This document shows, one piece after another, positions 34,304 to 43,631 of a stretch of 64,000 nt of DNA (positions are counted from its first letter, which is position 1; each line of letters starts with the position of its first letter). The translations under genes were made by a program, and so were the position numbers. A model generated the notes under the pieces. It was given only the letters and a program-made list of their open reading frames with translations, was not told the origin of the DNA and did not search any database. Source of the stretch: Rhizobium altiplani (GTDB taxonomy: Bacteria; Pseudomonadota; Alphaproteobacteria; Rhizobiales; Rhizobiaceae); NCBI RefSeq assembly GCF_001542405.1, contig NZ_LNCD01000105.1, positions 36,966 through 100,965 of the forward strand, written 5' to 3'.

Positions 34304-35566
34304 TCACCATTTCACATTCGCGACGACGCTTACCCGGCCAGCCCGGCGCATCTCCCAACTGATGTCCTCAACAATCCTGATTGCAAGCAGATCCATCTGC
34401 CACAAGCTGAGATGCGGGCTGCCGCTCGCCGCGTCCGTGCCGCTTGCGCCCGTCGATACCGGCGTGGGATCGTCTCTCGAAACAATCGAAGCATCGGTTT
34501 CGACCCTAACCTCGCCGTCATCGACGGAACTGACGAAATCGGCGGCGTCGAGGGCGATGGCCGTCTTTGCCGGGACGGTATCCGAGGCGATGACATCCAC
34601 CGCGCCGAATCCCGGCACCAGCATGGCCGCATTGGTCGCCTGAATGGAATTCATGACGAAGACCGGGGATGCCGCCGCCGGATTGATGGCCGCCGCCAGC
34701 GCCGCCATATCAGCGCTTGCCGCGGTTGCTGGATCGGAGGCCGCCGATGGCGTCAGCGGAGTCACGCCGAATAGGAGGCCTGGCGGCTGCGTGGCCGTCC
34801 CCGCCGCGTTGCCGAGCAAAGCGGTATCGACGCTAATGCCGATATCCTCGGCCAGCGCTTGCCCGATGATAGCCTCGGCTGATGGCGTCGATGCCTTGGC
34901 AAGCTCGCCGGTAAAAAGGCTGATGCTGGCGGCCTTGTGCGGCGTCAGAAATGCGCCCTCCAGAAAGCTAAGCTGCCTTACCGGGATCGGCTGGCCCTCG
35001 CCAATAAAGCAATTCGGGATGCTGCCTGGCTTCGCCCTGGCGGCAAATCTCAAGCCCGATGTGCCGGTCAAGTTCACGCTGATCCCGCGCGCTTTCAGGG
35101 CGGCATAGACGCTGGTGGGCGCAAGCTCGCTCATGACGCCGCCATAGACGCCCGGATTTGCCAGTTCGGCGGCCCATCCCGGCACGCTGGTCATCGCCGG
35201 ATTGGTGACGGCCTTCCTGAGCCAGCCGACCGGATCGCGGGTGGCCTCGACAATCTTGCCTGCGCCGTAAAGTTGCTCGGCCAGCTTATCCGGCTCGCCG
35301 CGCTTCAGCGCCAAGGCCATCAACCGTGTGGTCAAGCTCTTGATGAGGATGCTTCGCGGCGACGAGCGCCTTTTCGCGCCGGTATCGATCTGCCGCCGGT
35401 TGGCTATCGCCAGCCGCTTGGTTTCATCCAGCCGGTCGTTCAGGTTCTTGAACATCAGGCCGGTCTTGCGCTCCCGCTGGCCGAACTGGCCATCGACATA
35501 GCTTCTGACATCGGTAAATGCCAGTTGTACGGCCTCAAGGATTTCATCGGTCTTTGGTTCGCGCAT
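34304..35566 (-). CDS. Phage major capsid protein, HK97-fold type
   Basis: ATG 35566 (MREPKTDEILEAVQ) has GAGGG eight bases upstream, giving 420 aa. The first ~130 residues are charged and helical like a scaffolding delta domain (QRERKTGLMFKNLNDRLDETKR); the rest matches phage capsid shells (NPGVYGGVMSELAPTSVYAALKARG, FLEGAFLTPHKAASISLFTGELA, a terminal ALDAADFVSSVDDGEVRVETDASIV region). No protease, portal or terminase is adjacent. It is the last gene of the leftward operon, cut off from it by + strand cargo. Confidence 0.82.
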   Translation of the reverse strand: MREPKTDEILEAVQLAFTDVRSYVDGQFGQRERKTGLMFKNLNDRLDETKRLAIANRRQIDTGAKRRSSPRSILIKSLTTRLMALALKRGEPDKLAEQLYGAGKIVEATRDPVGWLRKAVTNPAMTSVPGWAAELANPGVYGGVMSELAPTSVYAALKARGISVNLTGTSGLRFAARAKPGSIPNCFIGEGQPIPVRQLSFLEGAFLTPHKAASISLFTGELAKASTPSAEAIIGQALAEDIGISVDTALLGNAAGTATQPPGLLFGVTPLTPSAASDPATAASADMAALAAAINPAAASPVFVMNSIQATNAAMLVPGFGAVDVIASDTVPAKTAIALDAADFVSSVDDGEVRVETDASIVSRDDPTPVSTGASGTDAASGSPHLSLWQMDLLAIRIVEDISWEMRRAGRVSVVANVKW

Positions 35567-35948
35567 GGAATGGCCCTCACAGCGGAATGGAAAACGCGCG
35601 ATGGCCGACGACCTAAGCTTGATACCGGGCGTGACCACCGGCGCTAATTCCAAACACGCCGATCATACACCAATCGTTTCGCTACCGAAATGACATGTCG
35701 CCGGGCGGGGACACGCTCGGCGAGGCTGGTGGATAGGGGCTGCACGGCTGGTTTGCGCTAGAAGTAGCGATTGATATCTGAATGAGAGGGCATGTCGGAG
35801 CTAAGCTCACTATCGCGTCGCTTTGGAGATCGCCCAACAACCGGCTGCAACTGCAAATCGCTCGAATAAGTAGAATACGCCTAACGCGTTTAATGATCCT
35901 TTGTGCGCTTTCGAAGCATTGTGTTTCTGGGATGAACTGGAGTGCCAC

Positions 35949-37148
35949 ATGTTGAAGTTGGTCGTTTTGGCAGCACTTAGCTTGATCTTTGCTCCAGCAG
36001 CAAAGAGCGCCCCCCTGATGAGTAACTGCCGTGGGAACTGGGCCGACACCATAGCGTCACTCGAGCCCCAACCTTCTGGACCAATGATGTTATCGGCAAT
36101 CCATTGCTTGCCGGTGGCCCACCGGGGTTATCCCGTTTCGCCTTCGCCCGACGGAAGCAAGATATTCAGCGTTCATGCCATTGAAGGCTTGTGGGTCGGC
36201 GGTGTCGATCCCGACGATGCGAACCACACCTTTCCGGGGCATGCCAAGTTATCTGTGTTCACGAGACATGCCCCCTTTGAATGGCTTGCAGACTCGACCG
36301 AGGTCATTGGTGTCAAGGATATCATGAATGACAAAGGCGTTGTTATTACACGTGGGCAGCCATACCTCTTCAGCAATACTGGACAACAGACGCCTCTGCC
36401 GCCTCTCTCTCACTCAAACGGGACGCTGCGTGAGATCTATTGGATGGGCGGCAACGGCTTGGCCTTTGCAACATTCACGCCCTCGGCAGAGAGTTTCAGT
36501 GACACCACGATTTCACTCGTCGACGCGAAAGTCGGTCGGGTTTTGGAATCGGTTGAGACTGCAACGATCCAAGGGCTGGCTGCGAAGAGAACTCTTGTTG
36601 CAGCGGCCTCTCGCATTGACGGAACGGGACGAGCGCATGTTTTGGCCACCTGGACTCCAGACACTTGGGTGCTCTGGGATCAAGGTGACAGGCCGAGGGT
36701 TGTGCCGATCCACAGCAACGCAATTCGCAAAAATTATGCGCTTTCGGTTGATGGCAGCAAAGCGCTGATCATGGGAAATCTGAGTGCCACCGGGTGGTTG
36801 TGCGAGAACGGCAATCGCTGCCCGCCGCCAACGCCGCGGTCAGGAATGATCGCAGAGCTAAGGGAGGTAAGCTCCGGTCGGCTGATTTGGTCTCTATCGG
36901 GAACGGCCCAAACTTTCTCGACGAGCGAGGTGCCCGCAATCAGCCCCGATGGGCGATACGCGTTGATAACGATGCCTAGCGACTATGACCATATCGCGCT
37001 TGTGTCGATGACTGATGGCACTGTTCTTCAGCGATTTCGAATGCCCTATTGGGGCGCCCTAACCCTTGGATTCTCGCCCGACGCCAAACAAGCCTGGGTC
37101 ACCGGCGGGGCGGTGATGGCGGTCTTCAATATCGGTTTACAGCACTGA
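35949..37148 (+). CDS. Exported protein with propeller-like repeats, unknown function
   Basis: ATG 35949 gives a signal peptide (MLKLVVLAALSLIFAPAAKSA) and 399 aa. The mature part resembles a WD40/TolB-like beta propeller: repeated short blocks such as SPDGSKIFSVHAIEG, SVDGSKALIMGNLS, SPDGRYALITMPS and SPDAKQAWVTGGA about every 50-100 residues. It would act in the periplasm. Codon use is less biased than in backbone genes. Cargo of the element, upstream of the KAP gene with a 365-bp gap. Confidence 0.65.
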   Translation: MLKLVVLAALSLIFAPAAKSAPLMSNCRGNWADTIASLEPQPSGPMMLSAIHCLPVAHRGYPVSPSPDGSKIFSVHAIEGLWVGGVDPDDANHTFPGHAKLSVFTRHAPFEWLADSTEVIGVKDIMNDKGVVITRGQPYLFSNTGQQTPLPPLSHSNGTLREIYWMGGNGLAFATFTPSAESFSDTTISLVDAKVGRVLESVETATIQGLAAKRTLVAAASRIDGTGRAHVLATWTPDTWVLWDQGDRPRVVPIHSNAIRKNYALSVDGSKALIMGNLSATGWLCENGNRCPPPTPRSGMIAELREVSSGRLIWSLSGTAQTFSTSEVPAISPDGRYALITMPSDYDHIALVSMTDGTVLQRFRMPYWGALTLGFSPDAKQAWVTGGAVMAVFNIGLQH

Positions 37149-37513
37149 ATTTGCTAGAGAGATGCGTTAAGGTTGCGAGCAACTAACGGAGACGAACTGA
37201 AGGGATGCCTTAACAGGGTCCTGAAAGAATGACCGCTTCGGGCCGGAACCCGCCATTGAGACTGGCGTGCAGAACTACAGAACATACGTTAGTCCCGGTG
37301 AGGGCCGATTAGAGCGCGTTCAGGTAGGATTGCACAACTGTATCAATGAAGGAAACAGACCCTAAAAATCGATAACCCGGAAATTAGAACGCAATCTCCC
37401 GCGTCGATCCCCGGCCTAGGATCATGGGTTTTACTACCTCCCCATCCCCCTTTGGTTGTGCCAGCTGAGAATCTCGCTTACCTATCGGCACCACACTGCT
37501 GGGAACCTCGTTC
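37149..37513. other. Intergenic in cargo region, no gene recognised
   Basis: 365 bp between the exported-protein gene and the KAP gene. The KAP promoter presumably lies here. No convincing frame, repeat or hairpin seen. Confidence 0.45.
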
Positions 37514-39643
37514 ATGACTGAAATTGACCACGCCTCTCATCAAGATCGCCCAATTAGCATGCCGGATCAGGATAGATTGGACCGTTCGCCATTTGTCGAA
37601 AGCTTGGTTCGCTCACTTGTCATCGATAAAACTGATGCAAAGGGACATGTTCTGGGGCGCCGCGGTACTGGCTATGTTGTTGGCCTTACGGGGCGGTGGG
37701 GACTAGGAAAGTCCAGCATCCTTAATATGTTGCACCAACGCCTGGACGCGATGGATCACGTTGTTGTTGCGCTCTTCAATCCTTGGCTCTTTAGTGGACG
37801 AGACGAGTTAGTTAGGGGGTTTTTCAATACGCTCCGAGGGGCATTGGGTAGGAGCAATACAGAGGAGGTTCGCGCGCTCGTCGAGGCGCTAGATCGTTAT
37901 TGGGGCGCCATTGATCTTGCGGGGCACGGGGTTGCTGCGATCGTCGATCTACACGGCAGCTCCGGTGCCGCTTCGGCCGGTTGGAAAAAGCTAAGCGGAA
38001 AGCTCAAGAGCGCTCTCGTAAAACCAAGGCCACTTACGCCGGACGAGGAGAGAATTTCGCTAGAGAAGAAGATCGCAGCCACGCAATGCGCAGTAATTGT
38101 ACTGATTGACGAACTCGACAGGATAGAGGACGACGAGGTAAGGGCGGTTGCGCAGCTTGTGAAGGCCGTGGGCGACATCAAGGGCTTGTCTTATCTCGTG
38201 GCGTACGACCCCGAAAGAGTGGTTGAAGCTCTAGGACGTGGGATAGGCGAGCGACGCCGTCGAGTCGGGGAACTCTATCTGGAGAAAATCATCCAGTATC
38301 CCATCCCTTTACGGCCGCTTTTCTCTGAGGATGTCAAAGCGCTGTTGGAAAGTACGCTGGCCGACCACGGCGTACTTTTGGCGGAACAGAGAACTGACAG
38401 CCAGAAAGAGCTGTATGCGCATATAATTGACTCGATCCAGACGCCTCGCGAGGTCAAACGGTTGGTCGGGGCATTTGCTATTCTAGAGAGGGCCGTACGA
38501 GACGAGATCTGCCCATTTGACGTTCTGGCGTATAGTTGGATCGTCACTAAGTCACCGACACTGCGGACACGGATCGCCGAACATGTGGACGCTCTCGTGA
38601 CTGACCCGAGTGACGAAAGTGCAAGCGAGCGGGTTGTTCGCAGAATGAACAATGAGGCAGAGCCGGATATCGTTAGCATATTGGGCAGCTCAGCAAGAGA
38701 ACACACAAGGACGCTGGAGCTCTTGTTTCCTCGCTTCATCGAAGAACGACAAGTTGACGATAGAGAACGGCTCACGAGGCGGCGCAATCTCATTCGCATG
38801 CTCTACTTGGGCAACCCGCCAGGCGCGGTGACGCGTCGCGATGTCGAGCAATTGTGGAACAATACCGACCTGGGCGAGCTGGAACGCATTTTGCGCGAAC
38901 TAATACGTGAGCGCAAACTAGCGACACTTATGGATCGTTTAGACGAATTGCTTCGCTCTTTACCGGAAAGGGGAGATCGAACGTTCTGGGTTGCGCTTTC
39001 GCGAGCGTTGGTTAGGCAGGACGACTGGATTTCGGAAAACGATAATCGTCATGCTCTTGCGGACGACGCCTCTCGCACGCTTGTTTCCCTCGCTCGACGC
39101 AACCCGGAACTTGCGGACAGACTCCGAGCGACGATCGAAGCACTGGTTACCGATGGGGATCTCGTGCTTGCTCCAGACATACTTCGCACTCATCTTTTCG
39201 CTTATGGGATAGTCGGGAACCAGGTTAGGGGCGGGGGGGTGCTCACTCAATCGGAGACCCAAGCGCTGCTTGACCGCGAACTTCCTCGCTATCGGGAGGC
39301 AATAATCGATGGAAGCTTCCTCCGTCGCGTCGCATCACCAGACGCACTTTATATCTTCGCAAATTTGAACAGTTTCGACAGTGAGATGCGCAGTTCCTTT
39401 ACCGACCAGCTCACGACATTCGATGCGATTTCGACATTGGCTGCACTTCTGGTTCCGCCGGGTATCAGGGTAAGTCTAGAGACATTGGAAATATTCTTCG
39501 ACACGCCGTTGGTCCTTGAGCGAGCGCAGAATTTTATCAGTACATTGGGCTATCCGTCAGACCTTTGGATCGCCGAGAGTTTGCGTCGACTTGTAGTAGT
39601 ACTCCGCGGAAGAGATCCGCTGGTCGAGGACGACGCAAGTTGA
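37514..39643 (+). CDS. KAP family P-loop NTPase
   Basis: The 709-aa protein has a KAP NTPase domain (about residues 25-340): Walker A GRWGLGKSS (60-68), the KAP hallmark FNPWLFSG (88-95) and Walker B VIVLIDELDR (194-203). No clear transmembrane helices interrupt it. Residues ~350-709 are helical and charged, without a recognised domain. KAP NTPases are often found in phage defence loci and mobile elements. Codon use includes TTA, AGG, CGA and ATA, unlike the backbone, so it was probably acquired. Defence is inferred. Confidence 0.82.
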   Translation: MTEIDHASHQDRPISMPDQDRLDRSPFVESLVRSLVIDKTDAKGHVLGRRGTGYVVGLTGRWGLGKSSILNMLHQRLDAMDHVVVALFNPWLFSGRDELVRGFFNTLRGALGRSNTEEVRALVEALDRYWGAIDLAGHGVAAIVDLHGSSGAASAGWKKLSGKLKSALVKPRPLTPDEERISLEKKIAATQCAVIVLIDELDRIEDDEVRAVAQLVKAVGDIKGLSYLVAYDPERVVEALGRGIGERRRRVGELYLEKIIQYPIPLRPLFSEDVKALLESTLADHGVLLAEQRTDSQKELYAHIIDSIQTPREVKRLVGAFAILERAVRDEICPFDVLAYSWIVTKSPTLRTRIAEHVDALVTDPSDESASERVVRRMNNEAEPDIVSILGSSAREHTRTLELLFPRFIEERQVDDRERLTRRRNLIRMLYLGNPPGAVTRRDVEQLWNNTDLGELERILRELIRERKLATLMDRLDELLRSLPERGDRTFWVALSRALVRQDDWISENDNRHALADDASRTLVSLARRNPELADRLRATIEALVTDGDLVLAPDILRTHLFAYGIVGNQVRGGGVLTQSETQALLDRELPRYREAIIDGSFLRRVASPDALYIFANLNSFDSEMRSSFTDQLTTFDAISTLAALLVPPGIRVSLETLEIFFDTPLVLERAQNFISTLGYPSDLWIAESLRRLVVVLRGRDPLVEDDAS

Positions 39644-39856
39644 CGCGGTCGTTGGGCGCGGACATGCCGGTGTGTGGCTGTACCAGCCGCACCGTTATGC
39701 CACCTTGTCGCCGAAATTCCCGGGAAATCCCATACGAATCGCAATATTTATTAGCGACGGAAGCGCTTGGCCAGATTGGTCGATCAGCGACATAGTGGGC
39801 ATCGTTCGGCACGAAGCGTGTGGGTGGTGGCCCCTCCTGCCACCCCGGCATTCCAT

Positions 39857-40153
39857 TCAGGCCTTGGGGCTCGATTGCACTGGTTCTCCTGCGGCTACCT
39901 CATGGTTCAGCTTCAGTTGGCTTTCGAACCAGCTTTTCATCCAGCCGTGATAGAGGATGCGATTGCGAATCCGCTCTCGCGATACCGGCACACCAACTGC
40001 ACTGGCTGGATGCACATAACTTGCGAACTGCGCGATCAACAGGGACGCGACATTGGCGTCCTGTGCCGTCTCCAGATCAGTCAAAAGCTGCTTGCGCCGG
40101 ACCTCGCGCTGTTCTGCGATATCCTCGTCGGTGAGGATCAGTTGTTCTGTCAT
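39857..40153 (-). CDS. Small element protein (98 aa)
   Basis: ATG 40153 has AAAGGAGGA upstream; an earlier ATG at 40186 overlaps the next gene. The product (MTEQLILTDEDIAEQREVRR...) is helical and charged, with RIRNRILYHGWMKSWFESQ near the C terminus. No family recognised. First of three small leftward genes between the cargo and the helicase. Confidence 0.6.
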   Translation of the reverse strand: MTEQLILTDEDIAEQREVRRKQLLTDLETAQDANVASLLIAQFASYVHPASAVGVPVSRERIRNRILYHGWMKSWFESQLKLNHEVAAGEPVQSSPKA

Positions 40154-40169
40154 TTGCTTTTCCTCCTTT

Positions 40170-40400
40170 TCAAAATCCGATTTCACGCTCGATCAGCAGT
40201 TCGATGAACTCCAGATCTGGCGCTGGCTTCCTGATCATCACGCGAACCTTGCGCAGTAGATCGATCAGTTCCGCGACACTCTCCTCCAAGGCATCACGTT
40301 CGCCTTCGAGATATCTGACATCATCGTTGAGGCTCCAGATGCGCATTTGAAGTTCTTCGATGTCTGGTGGCTTTGGCTTGGTATCGGATTCCACACTCAT
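40170..40400 (-). CDS. Small coiled-coil protein (76 aa)
   Basis: Predicted almost entirely helical, with a heptad pattern in MRIWSLNDDVRYLEGERDAL and ESVAELIDLLRKV. It ends 17 bp before the start of the next small gene. No family recognised; a scaffold, regulatory or packaging-interference role would suit a satellite but is not shown. Confidence 0.6.
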   Translation of the reverse strand: MSVESDTKPKPPDIEELQMRIWSLNDDVRYLEGERDALEESVAELIDLLRKVRVMIRKPAPDLEFIELLIEREIGF

Positions 40401-40412
40401 TTCCCTTCCTCC

Positions 40413-40712
40413 TCATTGCGCCGGAATCGTCAGCTCCCGACCTTGCCGTTCTTGCTTTCGTCCTCCTTTGGGAAATACCGGCTTGCCTGGAGCGCGATGC
40501 GCCGCGCACCGCCTTGATGGCCGAAACTCGCAATTGATTGCCGTGGTGAAAAAGAAAGGCGCGAAGCAATGGGGGCAGCGGGTTTCCCAAACCAGCACCA
40601 GCCCGCGATCCGAACCGTCGTCGCGAAGCAGCGGCGCAATGGTCTCGCAGCGGAAGACTTGATGGTCGAAAAGTATCCGGGTGCCCGGCACGACCTCGAA
40701 TTCCTTCAGCAT
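40413..40712 (-). CDS. Small protein with CxxC zinc-like motif (99 aa)
   Basis: ATG 40712 has GGAGGGAGG upstream. Cys in FRCETIA and ETRCPHCFAPFFF, plus RRC, could bind one zinc. The sequence MLKEFEVVPGTRILFDHQVF leads in. No family recognised. Confidence 0.55.
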   Translation of the reverse strand: MLKEFEVVPGTRILFDHQVFRCETIAPLLRDDGSDRGLVLVWETRCPHCFAPFFFTTAINCEFRPSRRCAAHRAPGKPVFPKGGRKQERQGRELTIPAQ

Positions 40713-40818
40713 GGGCGTCCTCCCTCCATGACGCATGTCAGGTCATGACGGGTTTTCAGTATCGTCCCCACGCGCGCGCGTAGCGATATACGGCAGGAGC
40801 GGCATGATCCGTCATGCG

Positions 40819-42183
40819 TCATGCTTTGGCCTCCTCGTAGTCGTTCCGCTTGATATCAATGCCAATCCTCATGCGGCCTGCATTGCGCCGCTCGCTCGGG
40901 AATCCCTCGCGATCCAGATCATCCGCGAAACTTTTCAAGGTTCCCGCATCGAGGCCGCTTCGTTTGCAGAACTGGTTCCAAGACGCGAACAGCGTTGTGG
41001 CGGTGTTGAATAGGTAGCTATTGCCTCGATCCACGCGGCAACATTCATCCAGCCAAGTGGTGAAGACGTCCTGCTCCGAGAAATACTGGCTAGTGGCGGC
41101 TTCTATCGACGCCGGGACGCCGAGGCCCTTTACTTGCCACTCTAGGCAACCGTCGATCATCCATCGGAGGATTCCGGGCCATTCCGGCTTCAGCTTTTCG
41201 AACAATGCCAGATCAACTGTCTTCGGCTTTGCCATCATAGGCACAAGGATCAGTCGTCGCCGCATGGCATCTCCGACACTCCGGAGCTCTGGCTTGTGAT
41301 TGCCTTGGACGGTCAGGCTGAACTGCGGCTGGAACGAAAAGAAATCCCTTCGCATGAACCGGGCGCTGATCGTATCGCCCCCAGTCATCGCCTTAATGCG
41401 CTGCTCGTTCCACTTCCGGCCCTTGTCAGTTTCTGAAGCCGTGACGATTCGCGCGCCTGCAAGCATTGCCAGTTCGGTCGGATGCCTGTCGCTGCCGGAT
41501 GCCAGAAACGTCTCCATCGGGCTTTCCCGATGGTAATCATGCGCGATTGCGGCGATGGTATTGAGGATCGAGCCTTTTCCATTGCCGCCTGGACCAAACA
41601 TAAAGACGAACCTTTGTTCGGTCGTCGCGCCGGTCAGCGAGTAACCGATCCAGCGCTGCAAGAAGGAGGCAACCTCATCGTCGCCGCTGGTAGCCTCCTC
41701 CATCAGCGTGAGCCAGCGCGCGCAATCAGGGGCCTCCGCTGGGACCACAGCTGTACTGCGGTTGATGAAATCGCCGATCGACGGCGGCACAAGTGTTCCG
41801 CTCCTTAGATCGACAGTTCCGTCCGGCGTTCCTAGTAGAAACGGATCGCTGTTCCAATGGGATGAGCCGCAGGCAAGCACAGGCGATGAGGCCGCAATCT
41901 TCTGGACGCCGCTGGCGAACATAGCCTTTCGGCAATCGCGCTTGTCACGGGGATCGAGCGTCCTGGAATACTGGCGGCTAATCAAAACAGCATCGTGATA
42001 GGTCGCGCCGAGTGTATCGATTTTCCAGAGCGAACCGTTCCAGCGATACCACCGGCCCGCATCCCAATCGTAGCGGATAGCATCGGCATGGCGGTCAATG
42101 AAGGCTTGAGCGACGTCCGATTGGGTAACGACGTCCATGGCCTCGATGGCGGTTCTGTCAGGCTTGTCAGTCTTCTGGTGCAT
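40819..42183 (-). CDS. Phage/plasmid D5-type helicase (P4 primase C-terminal family)
   Basis: The 454-aa protein has a D5_N region (about 80-180, FLLGTPDGTVDLRSGTL) and an SF3 helicase core with Walker A GPGGNGKGS (197-205), VTASETDKG and QGNHKPELR (sensor/arginine region). It lacks the TOPRIM primase half of P4 alpha, so it probably works as a replicative helicase with a host primase. Its start overlaps the 140-aa gene by 17 bp. Autonomous replication before packaging is typical of satellites. Confidence 0.85.
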   Translation of the reverse strand: MHQKTDKPDRTAIEAMDVVTQSDVAQAFIDRHADAIRYDWDAGRWYRWNGSLWKIDTLGATYHDAVLISRQYSRTLDPRDKRDCRKAMFASGVQKIAASSPVLACGSSHWNSDPFLLGTPDGTVDLRSGTLVPPSIGDFINRSTAVVPAEAPDCARWLTLMEEATSGDDEVASFLQRWIGYSLTGATTEQRFVFMFGPGGNGKGSILNTIAAIAHDYHRESPMETFLASGSDRHPTELAMLAGARIVTASETDKGRKWNEQRIKAMTGGDTISARFMRRDFFSFQPQFSLTVQGNHKPELRSVGDAMRRRLILVPMMAKPKTVDLALFEKLKPEWPGILRWMIDGCLEWQVKGLGVPASIEAATSQYFSEQDVFTTWLDECCRVDRGNSYLFNTATTLFASWNQFCKRSGLDAGTLKSFADDLDREGFPSERRNAGRMRIGIDIKRNDYEEAKA

Positions 42184-42589
42184 CGCCGCCTCCCTTGCGT
42201 TCGCCGGGATAGCCGACTTGCCTTCGGTAGTTTTTGTAATCCCGATACAGCCACTGCCATGACGCCTCGATCTCCGCCGTCAGCTTATCGGGAGGTCCTT
42301 GCGGGGCTTGGCCCTGGTCATGCGCGAGTGCTGCCTGCGTGCGGGCTAGTTCGTTCCTGGCATCCCGTAACTCGCAGTTGGAGCGATACGCCTCGTTGCG
42401 GAAAAGGGCGGCCTCCTCGGCATCTGACAGCGGCTCGTCAGGACGAAGGCGGGCCTCCAACGCGACGTTGATATCGGCCAGCAGGCGTCGGCGGCTTTGC
42501 GTCTCCCGCTCAAAGTCCCGGCGCGATTCCTCGATACGGGCAATTAGCGCGCGCGCTCTCTCGTGAGGTGATAAGTCTGTGTGGACCAC
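42167..42589 (-). CDS. Hypothetical element protein (140 aa)
   Basis: GTG start with AAAGGG upstream. Strongly helical and charged (HERARALIARIEESRRDFERE, SCELRDARNELARTQAAL), with a C-terminal QWLYRDYKNYRRQVG. It overlaps the helicase gene and so is translationally coupled to it. No family recognised; a replication accessory role is the guess from position. Confidence 0.6.
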   Translation of the reverse strand: MVHTDLSPHERARALIARIEESRRDFERETQSRRRLLADINVALEARLRPDEPLSDAEEAALFRNEAYRSNCELRDARNELARTQAALAHDQGQAPQGPPDKLTAEIEASWQWLYRDYKNYRRQVGYPGERKGGGDAPED

Positions 42590-42762
42590 AAGGATGCCCT
42601 TTCTGCGGGGCGTCTCTCCTGATCGCCGCGCGGCCTCTGATGCATCTTGAGTTGTCCGATGAACGCGCCCTTTTAAAAAATGCCGAGGGGGCGCATAATG
42701 GATACTTGCAGCAGTATCACTTTTGCCTCGCGCCGGGTTCCCAACGCCCGGCGTATTTCATT

Positions 42763-42975
42763 TCATGCACTGTCCATTTCGAGGCGGAGGCGATCCATTG
42801 CCGCCAGCCATCTCTCGATCTTGTCGTTGTCGTTTTCCGGAGGTGACTGCATCGAGCCTGGTACGCGTTTCGTGCCAATCGGGAAATGTGCGTGCCGCTG
42901 CAGGATCGAGACCTCGTAGCTTTTGAGATTGGTCTTCGCCCGCATCTCGGCGTTGGCGAGTTTCTTTTTCTTCAT
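42763..42975 (-). CDS. Small basic/acidic protein (70 aa)
   Basis: Start at 42975 (MKKKKLANAEMRAK) or 42996. The N terminus is Lys-rich, the C terminus has ENDNDKIERWLAAMDRLRLEM. First gene of the leftward operon, facing the AlpA-type regulator across a 134-bp control region. May bind DNA; no family recognised. Confidence 0.5.
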   Translation of the reverse strand: MKKKKLANAEMRAKTNLKSYEVSILQRHAHFPIGTKRVPGSMQSPPENDNDKIERWLAAMDRLRLEMDSA

Positions 42976-42983
42976 CAGATTAC

Positions 42984-43042
42984 CTAGCAATTCCAATAGA
43001 TGCTGGCATATTATGGAACAACGCTAGCACTACTGGTATAAT
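42984..43042. promoter_or_regulatory. Divergent control region of the satellite
   Basis: A consensus TATAAT at 43037-43042 on the + strand has TGGAAC 17 bp upstream as a weak -35; it would drive the AlpA-type, HTH and integrase genes. Two CTAGCA repeats (42984 and 43024), 40 bp apart, could be regulator sites. This switch separates integrase from replication/capsid genes. Confidence 0.4.
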
Positions 43043-43109
43043 TAAGTAAACACTAAAAAGCGCATATCGGAGCGCTTTCCAGCTTGCCTCTGTAAGGGAG
43101 CCGCTCCGC

Positions 43110-43370
43110 ATGTCTGAAAAAGCCGGGAATCCGAATTCCTACCCGCCGCGCGGCCTTGGTAGAATTGACGCCGCTCGCTATCTCGGCCTCGGTTTGAGCC
43201 TCTTCGATACCTTAGTGAAAGACGGGCGCTTGCCACCGCCAAAGCAGGTGAACAAACGTGTCATCTGGGACCGGGTAGCGCTGGACGCCGCGTTCGAAAG
43301 CTTGCCCGATCAGGCACAGGATAACCGCTCGACCTTCCAGAAATTGCTGGATTCGCGACCCGTGGCTTAG
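43110..43370 (+). CDS. AlpA/excisionase-type regulator (86 aa)
   Basis: A MerR-like helix-turn-helix is visible: GRIDAARYLGLGLSLFDTLVKDGRLPPPKQVNKR, followed by VIWDRVALDAAFESLP, the standard AlpA/Xis layout. RBS AAGGGAG. In P4-like elements AlpA activates integrase or excision. Here it sits two genes upstream of the integrase, as expected. Confidence 0.78.
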   Translation: MSEKAGNPNSYPPRGLGRIDAARYLGLGLSLFDTLVKDGRLPPPKQVNKRVIWDRVALDAAFESLPDQAQDNRSTFQKLLDSRPVA

Positions 43371-43442
43371 GTGGGTTCCGAGTTGCTTCTACCCATAGTG
43401 GAGATAACACCCTTCCTGCCATCGAAACGGAAGGGAAAGGCA

Positions 43443-43631
43443 ATGGAACTGAGGGAAACCGTAAAGGAATGGCGCAGGGACGGCGCATTGTCACAGTCCA
43501 GGGCGGCGGAAATTCTGGGGGTTCCGCTGAGAAGCTTGCAGCATATCGAGCAGGGCCGGGCATTCAGGTATGCGGCCATGATGACGTTGGCGGTCGAGGC
43601 ATTGAAGGGCATGGAACATCATGGCGCGTAA
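43443..43631 (+). CDS. Small HTH protein (62 aa)
   Basis: ATG 43443 follows GGAAGGGAAAGG. The product is one HTH unit (LSQSRAAEILGVPLRSLQHIEQGR) of the XRE/Cro type, too short for an oligomerisation domain. Its 3' end overlaps the integrase start by 11 bp. Probable repressor or partner of AlpA. Confidence 0.65.
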   Translation: MELRETVKEWRRDGALSQSRAAEILGVPLRSLQHIEQGRAFRYAAMMTLAVEALKGMEHHGA

